Shown here: one piece after another, positions 32,407-41,912 of the stretch | Position numbering within the stretch: the first letter of the stretch is position 1 | Layout of the letters: each line of letters opens with the position of its first letter | Assembly: GCF_959608125.1 (NCBI RefSeq) | Contig: NZ_CAUHPG010000001.1 | Location: forward strand, 1-64,000 | Length of the DNA: 64,000 nucleotides | Origin: an uncultured Slackia sp. | GTDB lineage: Bacteria > Actinomycetota > Coriobacteriia > Coriobacteriales > Eggerthellaceae | Direction of reading: 5' to 3' | Translations under genes and position numbers: made by a program | The notes under the pieces: generated by a model | Database searches by the model: none | What the model was told of the DNA's origin: nothing | Seen by the model: the letters and a program-made list of their open reading frames with translations, nothing else

Positions 32407-32437
32407 AGTATACCTCTTTTAGTTTGATTATCAAATT
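32407..32437 (-). promoter_or_regulatory. Promoter and FabT-type operator of the fakB-fabT transcript
   Basis: On the minus strand a -35 TTGATA (32434-32429) and a -10 TATACT (32412-32407) are separated by 16 bases. The palindrome AGTTTGATTATCAAATT (plus strand, 32421-32437) covers the -35. It equals the FabT box known from streptococci (consensus ANTTTGATTATCAAATT) and stands out as AT-rich in this GC-rich DNA. Confidence 0.85.
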
Positions 32438-32466
32438 ATTTTATAGACTAATTTGTTCGCGACGAT

Positions 32467-32501
32467 AAAAAACGCACGGCCGACCGCAGTCGACCGTGCG
32501 T
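32467..32501 (-). terminator. Terminator after the uracil-DNA glycosylase gene
   Basis: A perfect 8-bp ACGCACGG/CCGTGCGT outer stem (32494-32501 with 32472-32479), extended inside, is followed by six T on the minus strand. Confidence 0.85.
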
Positions 32502-32535
32502 CCATATCGCATATGGCCTGGGGTTATCGTTCGTT

Positions 32536-33147
32536 TTAACGCGATGCCTTCAAACGCTCGCCCAGCGCCGTGAAATCGGCTTGGAGCGCATCGCGCTTGC
32601 TGCGATCGTAGATAGCGGCGGCCGGATGGAATACCGGATACACGGTGAAGCGGCCCGCCATGACGGGCTTTCCGTGCAGCCCCGTGATGCCGCGCTCTGT
32701 TTTCAGGATGAACTTCGTGGCGAAGTTGCCCATGGTGACCAGATATTCGGGACCGATCGCGCGTACTTGGTCGCGCAGAAACGGCGTGCAGAGCTGGATT
32801 TCGTCAGGACGAGGATTGCGATTCGAAGGCGGACGGCATTTGAGCACGTTCGCGATGAACACGTCTTCCCTCGTCAAGCCCGCATAGCCCAGCAGCTCGG
32901 TAAGATACTTGCCCGCAGCCCCCACGAAAGGACGGCCCTGCAGGTCCTCGTTCTTGCCGGGAGCTTCGCCGATCAGCATGACGCGTGCTTCAGGGTTGCC
33001 GAAACCCGGCACCACGTTCACCCGCCCTTCGCACAGCTCGCATTTGCGGCATGCGGCGATCTGGTCGGCGATATCGGCCAGCAGCAGCTCCGATGACTCG
33101 CCTTCTTGCGGGACTATCGTGGCGAAATGTTCGCTGATAACGGTCAT
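32536..33147 (-). CDS. Uracil-DNA glycosylase, family 4 type
   Basis: The enzyme excises uracil from DNA. In 203 residues it has four cysteines typical of the [4Fe-4S] family 4 enzymes (CRKCELC near residue 35, then Cys in VLKCRPP and LCTPFL), the GEAPGKNEDLQGRPFVG catalytic loop and the HPAA motif near the C terminus. The ATG at 33147 overlaps the alr stop as ATGA, so translation is coupled to alanine racemase. Confidence 0.92.
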   Translation of the reverse strand: MTVISEHFATIVPQEGESSELLLADIADQIAACRKCELCEGRVNVVPGFGNPEARVMLIGEAPGKNEDLQGRPFVGAAGKYLTELLGYAGLTREDVFIANVLKCRPPSNRNPRPDEIQLCTPFLRDQVRAIGPEYLVTMGNFATKFILKTERGITGLHGKPVMAGRFTVYPVFHPAAAIYDRSKRDALQADFTALGERLKASR

Positions 33148-34424
33148 CGCAGATACACCTTCGGCATTCGCAGGGACAAAGCGCAGCACAGCTCATGAGG
33201 AATGGTTCCCACCGCGTCGCAGAGGTCTTCGATCGATACGGCGGCGCCGTTCTGGGCGCCCACCAGCAGCACCTCGTCGCCGACATGGGGGTCGAGCCTG
33301 CGATGCGTGCCATGGCTGCGCAGGTCGACTTCGAACATGCATTGGTCCATGCAGATGTTGCCCACCTGACGACATAGATGGCCCGCATAGACCACCGAGG
33401 TGCGGCTCGACAACGCGCGCGGATAGCCGTCGGCATAACCCACGGGAATCGCGCAGATCTTCACGCTGCCCGTGCTGCGATAGTTCATGCCGTAGCTGAC
33501 GCCTTCGCTCATGGGAGGCGTATTCACCGCCGTGATGCGCGCATGCACGCTCATGGCAGGACGCAGGTCGAAGTAGCCGCGTGTTTCGGGACACGGATGG
33601 AATCCGTACATGGAAATGCCCAGGCGCGCCATGTCCATATGCGTTTCGGGATAACGCAGAATGGCGGCCGAATTGGCGCAATGCACCAGGCCGGGGTCGA
33701 TGCCCGCCGCGCGCATGGCCGCCACCGTTTCCTTGAAGCGGCGCAGCTGCATGTTGAAATCGAGCGTTTCGGCGCAGTCGGCCGTGGCGAAATGAGTGAA
33801 GGTGCCCATCTGTTCGAGAGCGCGATGGAACGCGATGCTGTGAAGGAACTCGAGCACCTCGTCGAAACGAACGCCGATGCGGTTCATGCCCGTATTGACC
33901 GCCAGATGGAACGGAGCGCGCACGCCGATGCGGTCGGCCGTCTCGCCGTAGGCGATCGCGAACTCGGTGGTATAGACCGACGGCATGAGGTCGTGATGCA
34001 AAAGCAGCGGAATGGCCGATGCAGGCGGCTCGGAAAGCACCAGGATAGGAGCCTCGATGCCCGCGCGGCGCAGCTGGATGCCCTCGTTCACCGTGGCAAC
34101 CGCAAGCTGGGCGGCGCCGGCGGAAAGAGCCGTGCGCGCCACCTGGACGGCGCCGTGACCGTAGGCGTTAGCCTTGACCACGGCCATCAGGCGGCAGCCG
34201 GGAGACAGGCGGCGCTTGGCAACCTGCACGTTATGGCGGATCGAGGAAAGGTCGATTTCCACCCAGGACCAGCGACGCTCGGGCCCCGTCACGCTCTCGA
34301 GCTCTTCGGCGGAAAAGCCAGCCGCAGCAGCAGAAACGCCGCCTCGCGGACGCGCAGGCTGCGCCGTGCTTCTCAGCAGGTCGGAGAAGTCCTGCCCTGC
34401 CGCTCCCGAAAATGCATTGAAAGT
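33144..34424 (-). CDS. alr: Alanine racemase
   Basis: This PLP enzyme makes D-alanine for peptidoglycan. The catalytic lysine is in AVVKANAYGHG, the tyrosine in GVSYGMNYR, and other markers are VNTGMNRIG and VGNICMDQCMFEVD. There is a polar N-terminal extension of about 45 residues before the WVEIDLSSIRHN start of the usual fold. GTG at 34424 is chosen because AGAAGGGAAG precedes it; an ATG at 34445 lacks a comparable site. The gene overlaps the glycosylase gene downstream. Confidence 0.94.
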   Translation of the reverse strand, partial: TFNAFSGAAGQDFSDLLRSTAQPARPRGGVSAAAAGFSAEELESVTGPERRWSWVEIDLSSIRHNVQVAKRRLSPGCRLMAVVKANAYGHGAVQVARTALSAGAAQLAVATVNEGIQLRRAGIEAPILVLSEPPASAIPLLLHHDLMPSVYTTEFAIAYGETADRIGVRAPFHLAVNTGMNRIGVRFDEVLEFLHSIAFHRALEQMGTFTHFATADCAETLDFNMQLRRFKETVAAMRAAGIDPGLVHCANSAAILRYPETHMDMARLGISMYGFHPCPETRGYFDLRPAMSVHARITAVNTPPMSEGVSYGMNYRSTGSVKICAIPVGYADGYPRALSSRTSVVYAGHLCRQVGNICMDQCMFEVDLRSHGTHRRLDPHVGDEVLLVGAQNGAAVSIEDLCDAVGTIPHELCCALSLRMPKVYLR

Positions 34425-34475
34425 CACGTTCTTCCCTTCTTCCATCCTATCCGAATGCGCCGCGGGCGCTTCGTC

Positions 34476-35297
<822 letters not shown>

Positions 35298-35484
35298 GCG
35301 GATATCTCCTGTCTTTCGGCGCGCCTTCGCACGATGCGGCCCGGGAAGCCGCGACGGCCCGAAGGGGCTTTCGCGGCGCTCGACGGACGGCGAAAACGAT
35401 GTTTTGTATGCATGACGGACAGTATTCTACTATCTGCCCGCAAGCCGCGCCGCCGAACACGGCGAGTTTTCGCCCGGTAACCAC

Positions 35485-35525
35485 GAAACGCCGAAGGCCG
35501 CCTTTTTCGTAGGCGGCCTTCGGCG
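35485..35525 (-). terminator. Terminator of the ccm operon
   Basis: A 15-bp perfect stem (35489-35503 with 35511-35525) lies 28 bases past the ccmD stop, with TTTCG following on the minus strand. Confidence 0.75.
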
Positions 35526-35552
35526 AATACGTTGCGATGCCGATGGACGAGG

Positions 35553-35732
35553 CTATTTCAGCTCGTCCACATGCTCTTCGAGCGCGGCGAGCTTCTTCTC
35601 GGTGCGCTTGAGCTTCGTGGTGATGAAAACGACGTAGCCGCACAGCACCAAGAACAAAAGCGCATAGCCGGCGATCACGAAGGGGGCCGCGTCAAGCACG
35701 GTGGAATAGATTTCAGCCAAAACGGGATCCAT
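35553..35732 (-). CDS. ccmD: CcmD-like small heme-exporter subunit
   Basis: This 59-residue protein was found by reading the gap after ccmC. One transmembrane helix (about 17-38, rich in Leu/Val/Phe) is followed by a basic then acidic cytosolic tail with coiled-coil spacing (KLKRTEKKLAALEEH). That is the CcmD plan: CcmD helps release holo-CcmE from the CcmABC transporter. It begins two bases after the ccmC stop with GGATTAA upstream. The family is poorly conserved, so position and topology carry the call. Confidence 0.78.
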   Translation of the reverse strand: MDPVLAEIYSTVLDAAPFVIAGYALLFLVLCGYVVFITTKLKRTEKKLAALEEHVDELK

Positions 35733-35734
35733 GG

Positions 35735-36502
35735 TTAATCCTCCAATTTATCCTGGATACGGGCAAGCGTGTCTTCCATAAGCTGCGTGCGCAGACGCAA
35801 GCGGTACAAACCGAACGCAATCAGCATGAAGCCGAAAAGCGACAGCAAAAGCGGCAAAAGCATTTCGGGAGAAAGGCCCGAATCGGTGCGGAAGATCACC
35901 GGATGCACGCTCGAGGGAATCAGGCGCGTGATCAGAAAGCAAATCGGCACGTCGATGAAGATCAGGATGCCGAACACGCTCGAATACACGGCGCGGCGCT
36001 CGGTATCTTCGACGGCGTTGCGCAGGATGAAGTAGCCGAAGATCATGAGCATCAGAATGAAGTACGTCGTCAGACGCGGCTCCCACGTCCACCATACGCC
36101 CCACTCGAAGCGGGTCCACATCTCGCCCGTGACCATGGTGCACAGCACGAAAATCAACGACACCTCGGTGGCGAGACGAGCGCGCACATCGTAGCAATAG
36201 CGTTTGGTCATCAGGAAACGAATGCTGTAATACGCGGTGAACACGAGTGCGGTGAAGCTGACCATGGCCACCGGCATATGCCAGTAGAAGATCTTCTGGG
36301 AAAGCAGGAGCTTATTGCCCACCAGCGTTCCGCCGATCAATGCGGGTTCGCTGACCGTGGCGCCGTTGACGAGCGGGGCCACGGTGAAGTTCACCACGAA
36401 GCCGATCGTCGCCAGAATAGCGCCGATGGCGATCGCCCACGGCGCTATGGCGTCGAGACGTCCGCCCACACGCGGCTCGCCGGCCGTTTTTTCATTGGCC
36501 AT
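35735..36502 (-). CDS. ccmC: Heme exporter / heme-handling protein CcmC
   Basis: CcmC loads heme onto CcmE at the outer face of the membrane. The 255-residue protein has six membrane segments. The tryptophan-rich motif reads FEWGVWWTWEPRLT, and the two flanking histidines are represented by FYWHMPVAMVS and SSVHPVIF. The start at 36502 follows AAAGGA. Operon order is ccmE-F-A-B-C-D. Confidence 0.92.
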   Translation of the reverse strand: MANEKTAGEPRVGGRLDAIAPWAIAIGAILATIGFVVNFTVAPLVNGATVSEPALIGGTLVGNKLLLSQKIFYWHMPVAMVSFTALVFTAYYSIRFLMTKRYCYDVRARLATEVSLIFVLCTMVTGEMWTRFEWGVWWTWEPRLTTYFILMLMIFGYFILRNAVEDTERRAVYSSVFGILIFIDVPICFLITRLIPSSVHPVIFRTDSGLSPEMLLPLLLSLFGFMLIAFGLYRLRLRTQLMEDTLARIQDKLED

Positions 36503-36615
36503 CCGACAAATCCTTTCATCCATGCCGTTCGCGAACGGCTACTGACGCTTTTCAAGGCGCGGCCCATCGCATGAACCGCGTCGCATGCCGCAAGGAGAAC
36601 CCCCGCGAATCCGAC

Positions 36616-37341
36616 CTATGCCGAAACCACGAAGTCGTAGAGCACCCATGACAGCAGAATCATCACCACATCGTATCCGCCCGCGAGAGCCATGGACGTG
36701 GTGAAGGTTTCCATGAATCCGTCGGAGCCGCACATCACGACCGTCGTGGCCGACACGCATGCCCATAAAAGCGGAAACATCAGAGGAATGAACAGCACCG
36801 CAAGCATCACGTCCTTGCCGCGCGTGTTCATCGTGATCGTGGAAAGCATGGTGCCTACGCCCGCGATGCCGACCGTGCCTGCGAGCAGAGGCACGAACAT
36901 GAGCGGCCACGAAGGCGCAGCGCCCACTTGGCCAAGGAAGAAAAAGAAGAACAGCGGCACGGTGACCGCCGTGACCACGAGCAGAAACACCAGATTGGCC
37001 GTGGCCTTCGCCAAAAAAATCACCGAGCGGTCCATGGGCACCAGCAAGATTCCCTCGAGGCATCCCTGCTCCTTTTCGTGCGAGAAGGAGCGATTGAGCC
37101 CCAGCAGGCTCGTGAACAAAACGACCGCCCACAGAAGGCCGCCCGCCATCTGCAGCACGTCGAGCTCGCTTCCCGCCTGCGCCAGCGCGGCGCCGTACAC
37201 CACCAGAACCAGCAGCGCGTACAGGCCCATGGAGGTGAGCATGTCTTTGGTGTGCAGCTCCTGGGAAAGGTCCTTCTTCAGCAGCGCGACATAATGCGCC
37301 CAGGTAGACGGCTTCTTCATAGCCGGCTTCGTCTGCGTCAT
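36616..37341 (-). CDS. ccmB: Heme exporter membrane subunit CcmB
   Basis: The 241-residue polytopic protein of the CcmB family is the permease partner of CcmA. Features include LKKDLSQELHTKDM at the N terminus, FSHEKEQGCLEGILLVPMDRS (coupling segment) and about six hydrophobic helices. The ATG overlaps the ccmA stop (ATGA), so the two are coupled. Confidence 0.9.
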   Translation of the reverse strand: MTQTKPAMKKPSTWAHYVALLKKDLSQELHTKDMLTSMGLYALLVLVVYGAALAQAGSELDVLQMAGGLLWAVVLFTSLLGLNRSFSHEKEQGCLEGILLVPMDRSVIFLAKATANLVFLLVVTAVTVPLFFFFFLGQVGAAPSWPLMFVPLLAGTVGIAGVGTMLSTITMNTRGKDVMLAVLFIPLMFPLLWACVSATTVVMCGSDGFMETFTTSMALAGGYDVVMILLSWVLYDFVVSA

Positions 37342-38054
37342 CAGGCCACCCCCATTCCGACGGTATCGCGATAAAGCTGTTTGAACTCTTCGAAATCGAG
37401 CTCTTCCTTCGGAGCGAACGCCACCACGCGGCCGCGCGCCAACACGAGCGCATGCGTACAGGCCTCGAAGCCCTTCTGCAGGTCGTGGCTCACCATGACG
37501 AACGTGCGGCCTTCGCGCAGGCTGTCGAGCAGCGTGTCGAAGATTTCGACCGCATGGGGGTCGAGACCCGCGTACGGCTCGTCGAGGAACACCACGTCGG
37601 GATCGTTGATCAGGGCGCGGGCGATCGAGAGGCGCTGCGTCATGCCGCGCGAGAACGTACGCACCATGTCGAAGCGGCGATGGTCCAGCTCGACCGCGCG
37701 CAGCAGCTCGCGAACGCGCTCTTCGGGATCGCAGATACCGTAAAGGCGCGCGACGAACATGAGGTTTTCCATAGCCGTCAGATCCGGATAGAGCATGGAA
37801 TTGTGCGAAATGAGCCCGATGTGCTCACGCACCTTATCGGGGTCTTCTTTCGCATCGGCGCCCATGATGCGAATGGAGCCCGACGTAGGTCGGGCCAAGG
37901 TTGAAAGCGTGCGAAGCAACGTGGTCTTGCCGGCGCCGTTCGGACCGAAGATGGAGAGGAAAGCCCCCTCAGGCAACGCGAACGTCACCTTGTCGAGGGC
38001 CTTTCTGTCTCCGAAGACTTTCGTCAGCTTGCGTATGTCGAGAGCATCTGCCAT
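37341..38054 (-). CDS. ccmA: Heme exporter ATP-binding subunit CcmA
   Basis: The 237-residue ABC ATPase carries Walker A FGPNGAGKTTLLRTL, ABC signature TFSRGMTQRLSIARAL, Walker B DVVFLDEPYAGLDPHA and the switch His in VMVSHDL. With CcmB and CcmC it releases holo-CcmE. Position inside the ccm operon fixes the assignment among ABC proteins. Confidence 0.92.
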   Translation of the reverse strand: MADALDIRKLTKVFGDRKALDKVTFALPEGAFLSIFGPNGAGKTTLLRTLSTLARPTSGSIRIMGADAKEDPDKVREHIGLISHNSMLYPDLTAMENLMFVARLYGICDPEERVRELLRAVELDHRRFDMVRTFSRGMTQRLSIARALINDPDVVFLDEPYAGLDPHAVEIFDTLLDSLREGRTFVMVSHDLQKGFEACTHALVLARGRVVAFAPKEELDFEEFKQLYRDTVGMGVA

Positions 38055-38103
38055 ACATGCCTTCTTCTGAAAACGAAGCGCCTGCGAACAAGCGCTTGCC
38101 GTG

Positions 38104-40275
38104 CTACGCGTTATCTACGTCGCGGTGCTCGCGACGGCGACCGAGCAGCGCGATCGCTGTGCCGGCCATCAGCAGGCCGAAACCGACCCAGGCAAAGCTT
38201 ACCAGCGGATTGACGCGCACGTCCATAGACAGGTCGCCCGCCTGGTTGACGCCGCGATAGACGACGAACAGGTCCTCGGTGGGCAGGCTGATGACCGATG
38301 CATTGAGCTTGGTCTGCTGCGTGGAGGAAACCAGCTGAACCGACGGAGACACGTGGCCGACGAACGACCCGTCCTCGGTGTCGAACACGTCGAACTCGAC
38401 CTGGTAGATCACGTCGTCGCCATTGGCCATGGTCTCGACGCTGTTGCTGGTATAGCGCAGTTCGTAATTCTGAATCACGAAGCTTTCGGCCGTATCGTTC
38501 TCCTCGTCGAAGGCGATATAGCCCGTCTTCTCGGTGACATACATCGACGAACCGATCAGGCCCACCAAGATGATCGACATGGCGAAGTGGGCGATGTAGC
38601 CGCCGTATTTCGCCGAATTGGCGCCGAGCATGCCGAAGAAGGCGACCACAGGGTTTTTGCCCGTGGCCTTGCCGCGCTTGGATGCGGCGCGGGCGATCAT
38701 GAACAACGTATTGAAGAACAGCAGGCTGGCCACGGCAAAGCCGACCACGGCAAGGCCGTTGTAGTACCACACGGGACCCTGAGCGAGCAGATCGTCGGCG
38801 GCGGCGATGGCGGCCTGGGAAGCGCCTTCGGCGGCACCGGCCTGGATGATCGCGTCATAGGCGGGATACAGCGTGGTGACGAAGTACGCCATCAGCGCGA
38901 CGAAAAGCACCGCTGCGCAAATCGCAGGAACCTTGGCAAGGCGCAGGAATTCGCCTCGGTCGGTCTTGTTCCACGCAAGCAGCGGGCACACGGCGATGAT
39001 CAGGCAGTAGACGATGCCGAGCGGACGCGCGATCGCGTCGTAGGTGCCGGCGGACAGGGCCTGGCCGCCGAACGGAAGGAAGCTGGGCAGCGCGCTTGCC
39101 ACCGTGAGGTAGGCCAGCACCAGCGTGAACACGATCATGATCACGTTGTTGAAGTAGTACGCGGCCGACTTGGAAGCCATGGATTCGATCGTGTCGTCGG
39201 ACTTGAACGACTTCCAACGGATGAGCAGGCCCACCACGCCCACGAGCACGGCCACCGCGATCAGGCCGCCGAACAGCGTCAACGACACGGGGTCGCCCGC
39301 GAAAGCATGGACCGACTGCACGATGCCGGAACGCGTGATGAACGTGCCCACCACCACGAAAGCGAAAGCGAGGGCGGCGCACATGATGCTCCAGCGCTTG
39401 AACGCGCCGCGCTGACGATACACCGTGAAGCTATGGACGAGCGCGAGCGCGACCATCCACGAAAGCAGGCTGGCGTTCTCGACCGGGTCCCATGCCCAAT
39501 AGCCGCCCCAGCCAAGCACGACGTAGGCCCAGATGGCGCCGAGTCCGATGCCGATGCCGAGGAACAGCCACGAGAACATGGCGTAGCGCGTGGCGCGCTC
39601 GACCCACTTCGAGCTGGGATCGTTGACGATCAAGGCGGCGATCGCGTAGGCGAACGGAATGGTCAGGCCGGCATAGCCGATGAACAGCGTAGGCGGATGA
39701 ATGGCCTGCGCCCAATGCTCGAGCAACGGGCTCATGCCGAGAGCGGATGCCATGGGGGTCAGGTTGCCTTCGGCATCGATATAGGGAGCGCCCGTGGCGA
39801 TGAAGGGCATATTGCTCTCAGAGAACAGGCAGACCGCGACGAAGGCCGTAAGAACGAGGTCGGACACGAACAGGGCCATGCAATCGAGCGGCTCGAGCTT
39901 CTTCATGGCGCGCATCGCGACGACCGCGTTGAAAATCGAGATGAGCCACGCCCAGAAAAGCAGCGAGCCCTCTCGGCCGGCCCACAAGCCGCTGAAGCGA
40001 TAGAGCACGCCCAGAATGCCGTCGGCATCGGAATGCTCCATGAGCACGTACTCGATCGACATGTCGCCGGTCATGAAGCAATACACGAGGATGCCGCAGC
40101 ACACCGTGAGGGCGGCGGCGGTCAGAATAGAGGCGACGCATCCGCCCCACGATGCAGTGGAGGCTGCGCCCTGCTTGCCCATCTTGCGAAGAATCTGGCC
40201 CGCCAACAGGCAGACGACAGACACCGCAACGCCTGCGAAGGCGACGACGAGGGCTATCAATCCGAAGGTCGACAT
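38104..40275 (-). CDS. ccmF: Cytochrome c heme lyase CcmF
   Basis: The 723-residue membrane protein has many helices. The heme-handling tryptophan motif GWGGYWAWDPVENASLLSW is complete (about 249-267), and RFSGLWAGREGSLLFWAWLI and HPPTLFIGYAG are family hallmarks. A C-terminal globular portion precedes a last helix. CcmF transfers heme from CcmE to apocytochromes. It begins six bases after ccmE. No CcmH, CcmG or CcmI is found nearby, so partner proteins must be elsewhere or dispensable. Confidence 0.94.
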   Translation of the reverse strand: MSTFGLIALVVAFAGVAVSVVCLLAGQILRKMGKQGAASTASWGGCVASILTAAALTVCCGILVYCFMTGDMSIEYVLMEHSDADGILGVLYRFSGLWAGREGSLLFWAWLISIFNAVVAMRAMKKLEPLDCMALFVSDLVLTAFVAVCLFSESNMPFIATGAPYIDAEGNLTPMASALGMSPLLEHWAQAIHPPTLFIGYAGLTIPFAYAIAALIVNDPSSKWVERATRYAMFSWLFLGIGIGLGAIWAYVVLGWGGYWAWDPVENASLLSWMVALALVHSFTVYRQRGAFKRWSIMCAALAFAFVVVGTFITRSGIVQSVHAFAGDPVSLTLFGGLIAVAVLVGVVGLLIRWKSFKSDDTIESMASKSAAYYFNNVIMIVFTLVLAYLTVASALPSFLPFGGQALSAGTYDAIARPLGIVYCLIIAVCPLLAWNKTDRGEFLRLAKVPAICAAVLFVALMAYFVTTLYPAYDAIIQAGAAEGASQAAIAAADDLLAQGPVWYYNGLAVVGFAVASLLFFNTLFMIARAASKRGKATGKNPVVAFFGMLGANSAKYGGYIAHFAMSIILVGLIGSSMYVTEKTGYIAFDEENDTAESFVIQNYELRYTSNSVETMANGDDVIYQVEFDVFDTEDGSFVGHVSPSVQLVSSTQQTKLNASVISLPTEDLFVVYRGVNQAGDLSMDVRVNPLVSFAWVGFGLLMAGTAIALLGRRREHRDVDNA

Positions 40276-40281
40276 AAACGC

Positions 40282-40959
40282 TTATCCTTCCTGCGCGACG
40301 TCGGTCGCGACAAACGATCCGGAGGCGGACAAAGATCCCGTGATGACGACCGAGGTTCCGTCGACGATGCCGTCGGCCAGCGCGCCGTCGAATTCGACGG
40401 GGACCTGAACGGAGGCGTCCGTGCCGTCGGCCAGCACGAAGCGGGGCTCGCCGGAACCAGCCGCAGTCAGAGTGCCCTCGACCACCGTGCCGGTCAGCTT
40501 GACCGTGGTGTCGACGATGCTGTCGCCGTACTCGAGCATGCGGGAGACCGTCAAGGCATCGGTCGCGCTCTCATACTTGGACGGGCACTTCGTCACCAAT
40601 TCGCTTGCCACCAACTCAACGCCGTTCGACGTGCTCAGACGGCCCGTACAGATAGCCGTGACGCCGTTTCCGAACGTGGAGGACGCAGCCCCCTCGTAGC
40701 GGACGCGCAACGTCTGGGATTCATCGCCTTCGGGATCGAAGATATCGAAGGTGAGCACATTGTCTTCGGTGGCAAAAGAATTATCGACCACATTGCCGGA
40801 AACCTGGATACGATCGGAGTCGTAGGACCCGCTCAGCGCTTCGGCGACCGATATCGTTTTAGCGGCGCCGCCGCTGCCGACGACAGCCAGCACGATCGCC
40901 AGGACGACGACGATCACGCCGGTCACCACGATGAGCCTGCGTTTGGTTTTCGTGTTCAT
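40282..40959 (-). CDS. ccmE: Heme chaperone CcmE, Cys-x3-Tyr type with second OB-like domain
   Basis: A basic N terminus and one membrane anchor (about 9-29) precede an OB-fold domain (residues 34-125). The heme-binding motif, which in E. coli is His-x3-Tyr, reads Cys125-Pro-Ser-Lys-Tyr129, the cysteine variant known from some anaerobes and archaea. After it come about 95 further residues that look like a second OB-like domain (TVKLTGTVVEG, SVVITGSLSASG). At 225 residues the protein is longer than the usual ~150. It is the first gene of the ccm operon. Confidence 0.88.
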   Translation of the reverse strand: MNTKTKRRLIVVTGVIVVVLAIVLAVVGSGGAAKTISVAEALSGSYDSDRIQVSGNVVDNSFATEDNVLTFDIFDPEGDESQTLRVRYEGAASSTFGNGVTAICTGRLSTSNGVELVASELVTKCPSKYESATDALTVSRMLEYGDSIVDTTVKLTGTVVEGTLTAAGSGEPRFVLADGTDASVQVPVEFDGALADGIVDGTSVVITGSLSASGSFVATDVAQEG

Positions 40960-41021
40960 TTCCCTGCTCCTTGTGACGCGAAGTCGGAATTTTCGGGGTC
41001 TATGCCCAGCATACGATTATC

Positions 41022-41055
41022 CAACAAAAGGGCCCGTCCAACGGGCGGGCCCTTT
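41022..41055 (-). terminator. Terminator after the pentaheme cytochrome gene
   Basis: AAAGGGCCCG (minus, 41055-41046) pairs with CGGGCCCTTT (41036-41027) and is followed by TTGTTGG. It separates the cytochrome gene from ccmE. Confidence 0.75.
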
Positions 41056-41165
41056 CGTGTTACACATCTCCTGGGAAAAGTACGCCTGGCGACGTATGCG
41101 TTCCCCTCGACGGCGTCTCACCATGCGAAGCATGCACCGTCAGCGCACTCGCAAAGCTCGAAAGC

Positions 41166-41912
41166 TTACAGCGTAGCGAGCTTCTTGGCCTGGGAGGTGC
41201 TCAGCCAACCGTCGGGAACGACGGCGCTGCTGTGGCACTGGGTGCAATAGTTGACGGACTGGCTGTGAGCCTTGTGGCACTGGCTGCAAGCATACTCGCC
41301 ATGCTGAGCCTTATGCGGGTTGTACTCCTTGTCGAGGGACTCGGTAGCAGCCTCGAGGTCGGCGCGAGAGGTGATCTCGGTGCCGTCGTCGGTGACATGG
41401 TGGCAGCCGGAGTTCAGGCAGAACTCGTCCTCGGCGATGCCGCGGGCCTCGACCAGATCGGAAAGCTCGCGCTCTTCGAGGATGGTCTGGCCGACCTTGT
41501 TGTCGCCGGCGACCTCGTAGTTGCCGGTGATCCAATGCATGCCTTCGGTGATCTGCTCGCCCATGGTGGGAACGTGGCAGCCGAGGCAGTTGGTGGTGTC
41601 GCCCTCGGTAGTGGTGGCATGGGCATAAGCCATCATGGCCTTCTTGTCAGCTTCTTCGGTCAGCTCATTGCCGTACTTGTCGTGGCTGCCGTCGATGTAG
41701 GTTTCGACGTATGCATCCATCGGAGTATGGCAGATGGCATTGCAGAAGCTAGGCTGCTCATGCCACACGAAGAAGCCCGCGCCCGCGGCAACGAGCACCA
41801 CGGCGACGACGCCCACGACGATAGGCCACTTCTTCTTGCCCTGCTTAGCCTGCTTGGCATCCTTGGCGGGTTCTTCGGTCGCAACGACGTCGGTCTTGGT
41901 TTCCTCAGCCAT
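41166..41912 (-). CDS. Membrane-anchored pentaheme c-type cytochrome
   Basis: The 248-residue protein begins with a 28-residue charged tail, then one membrane anchor (about 29-50), then an extracytoplasmic domain with five heme sites: C57-x3-CH (CNAICH), C109-x2-CH, C165-x4-CH (CLNSGCH), C209-x2-CH and C223-x2-CH. This resembles NapC/NrfH-like quinol-oxidising cytochromes of Coriobacteriia, which pass electrons to partner reductases. No such reductase is adjacent. Two of five sites have non-standard spacing. The start at 41912 has AAAGGGGG upstream. The gene lies directly upstream of the ccm operon that would mature it. Confidence 0.88.
   Translation of the reverse strand: MAEETKTDVVATEEPAKDAKQAKQGKKKWPIVVGVVAVVLVAAGAGFFVWHEQPSFCNAICHTPMDAYVETYIDGSHDKYGNELTEEADKKAMMAYAHATTTEGDTTNCLGCHVPTMGEQITEGMHWITGNYEVAGDNKVGQTILEERELSDLVEARGIAEDEFCLNSGCHHVTDDGTEITSRADLEAATESLDKEYNPHKAQHGEYACSQCHKAHSQSVNYCTQCHSSAVVPDGWLSTSQAKKLATL

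Noticed and set aside
38101..41250. A 1049-codon open frame on the plus strand
   Set aside because: It is antisense to ccmF, ccmE and the cytochrome gene. The compositional pattern is that of a shadow frame.
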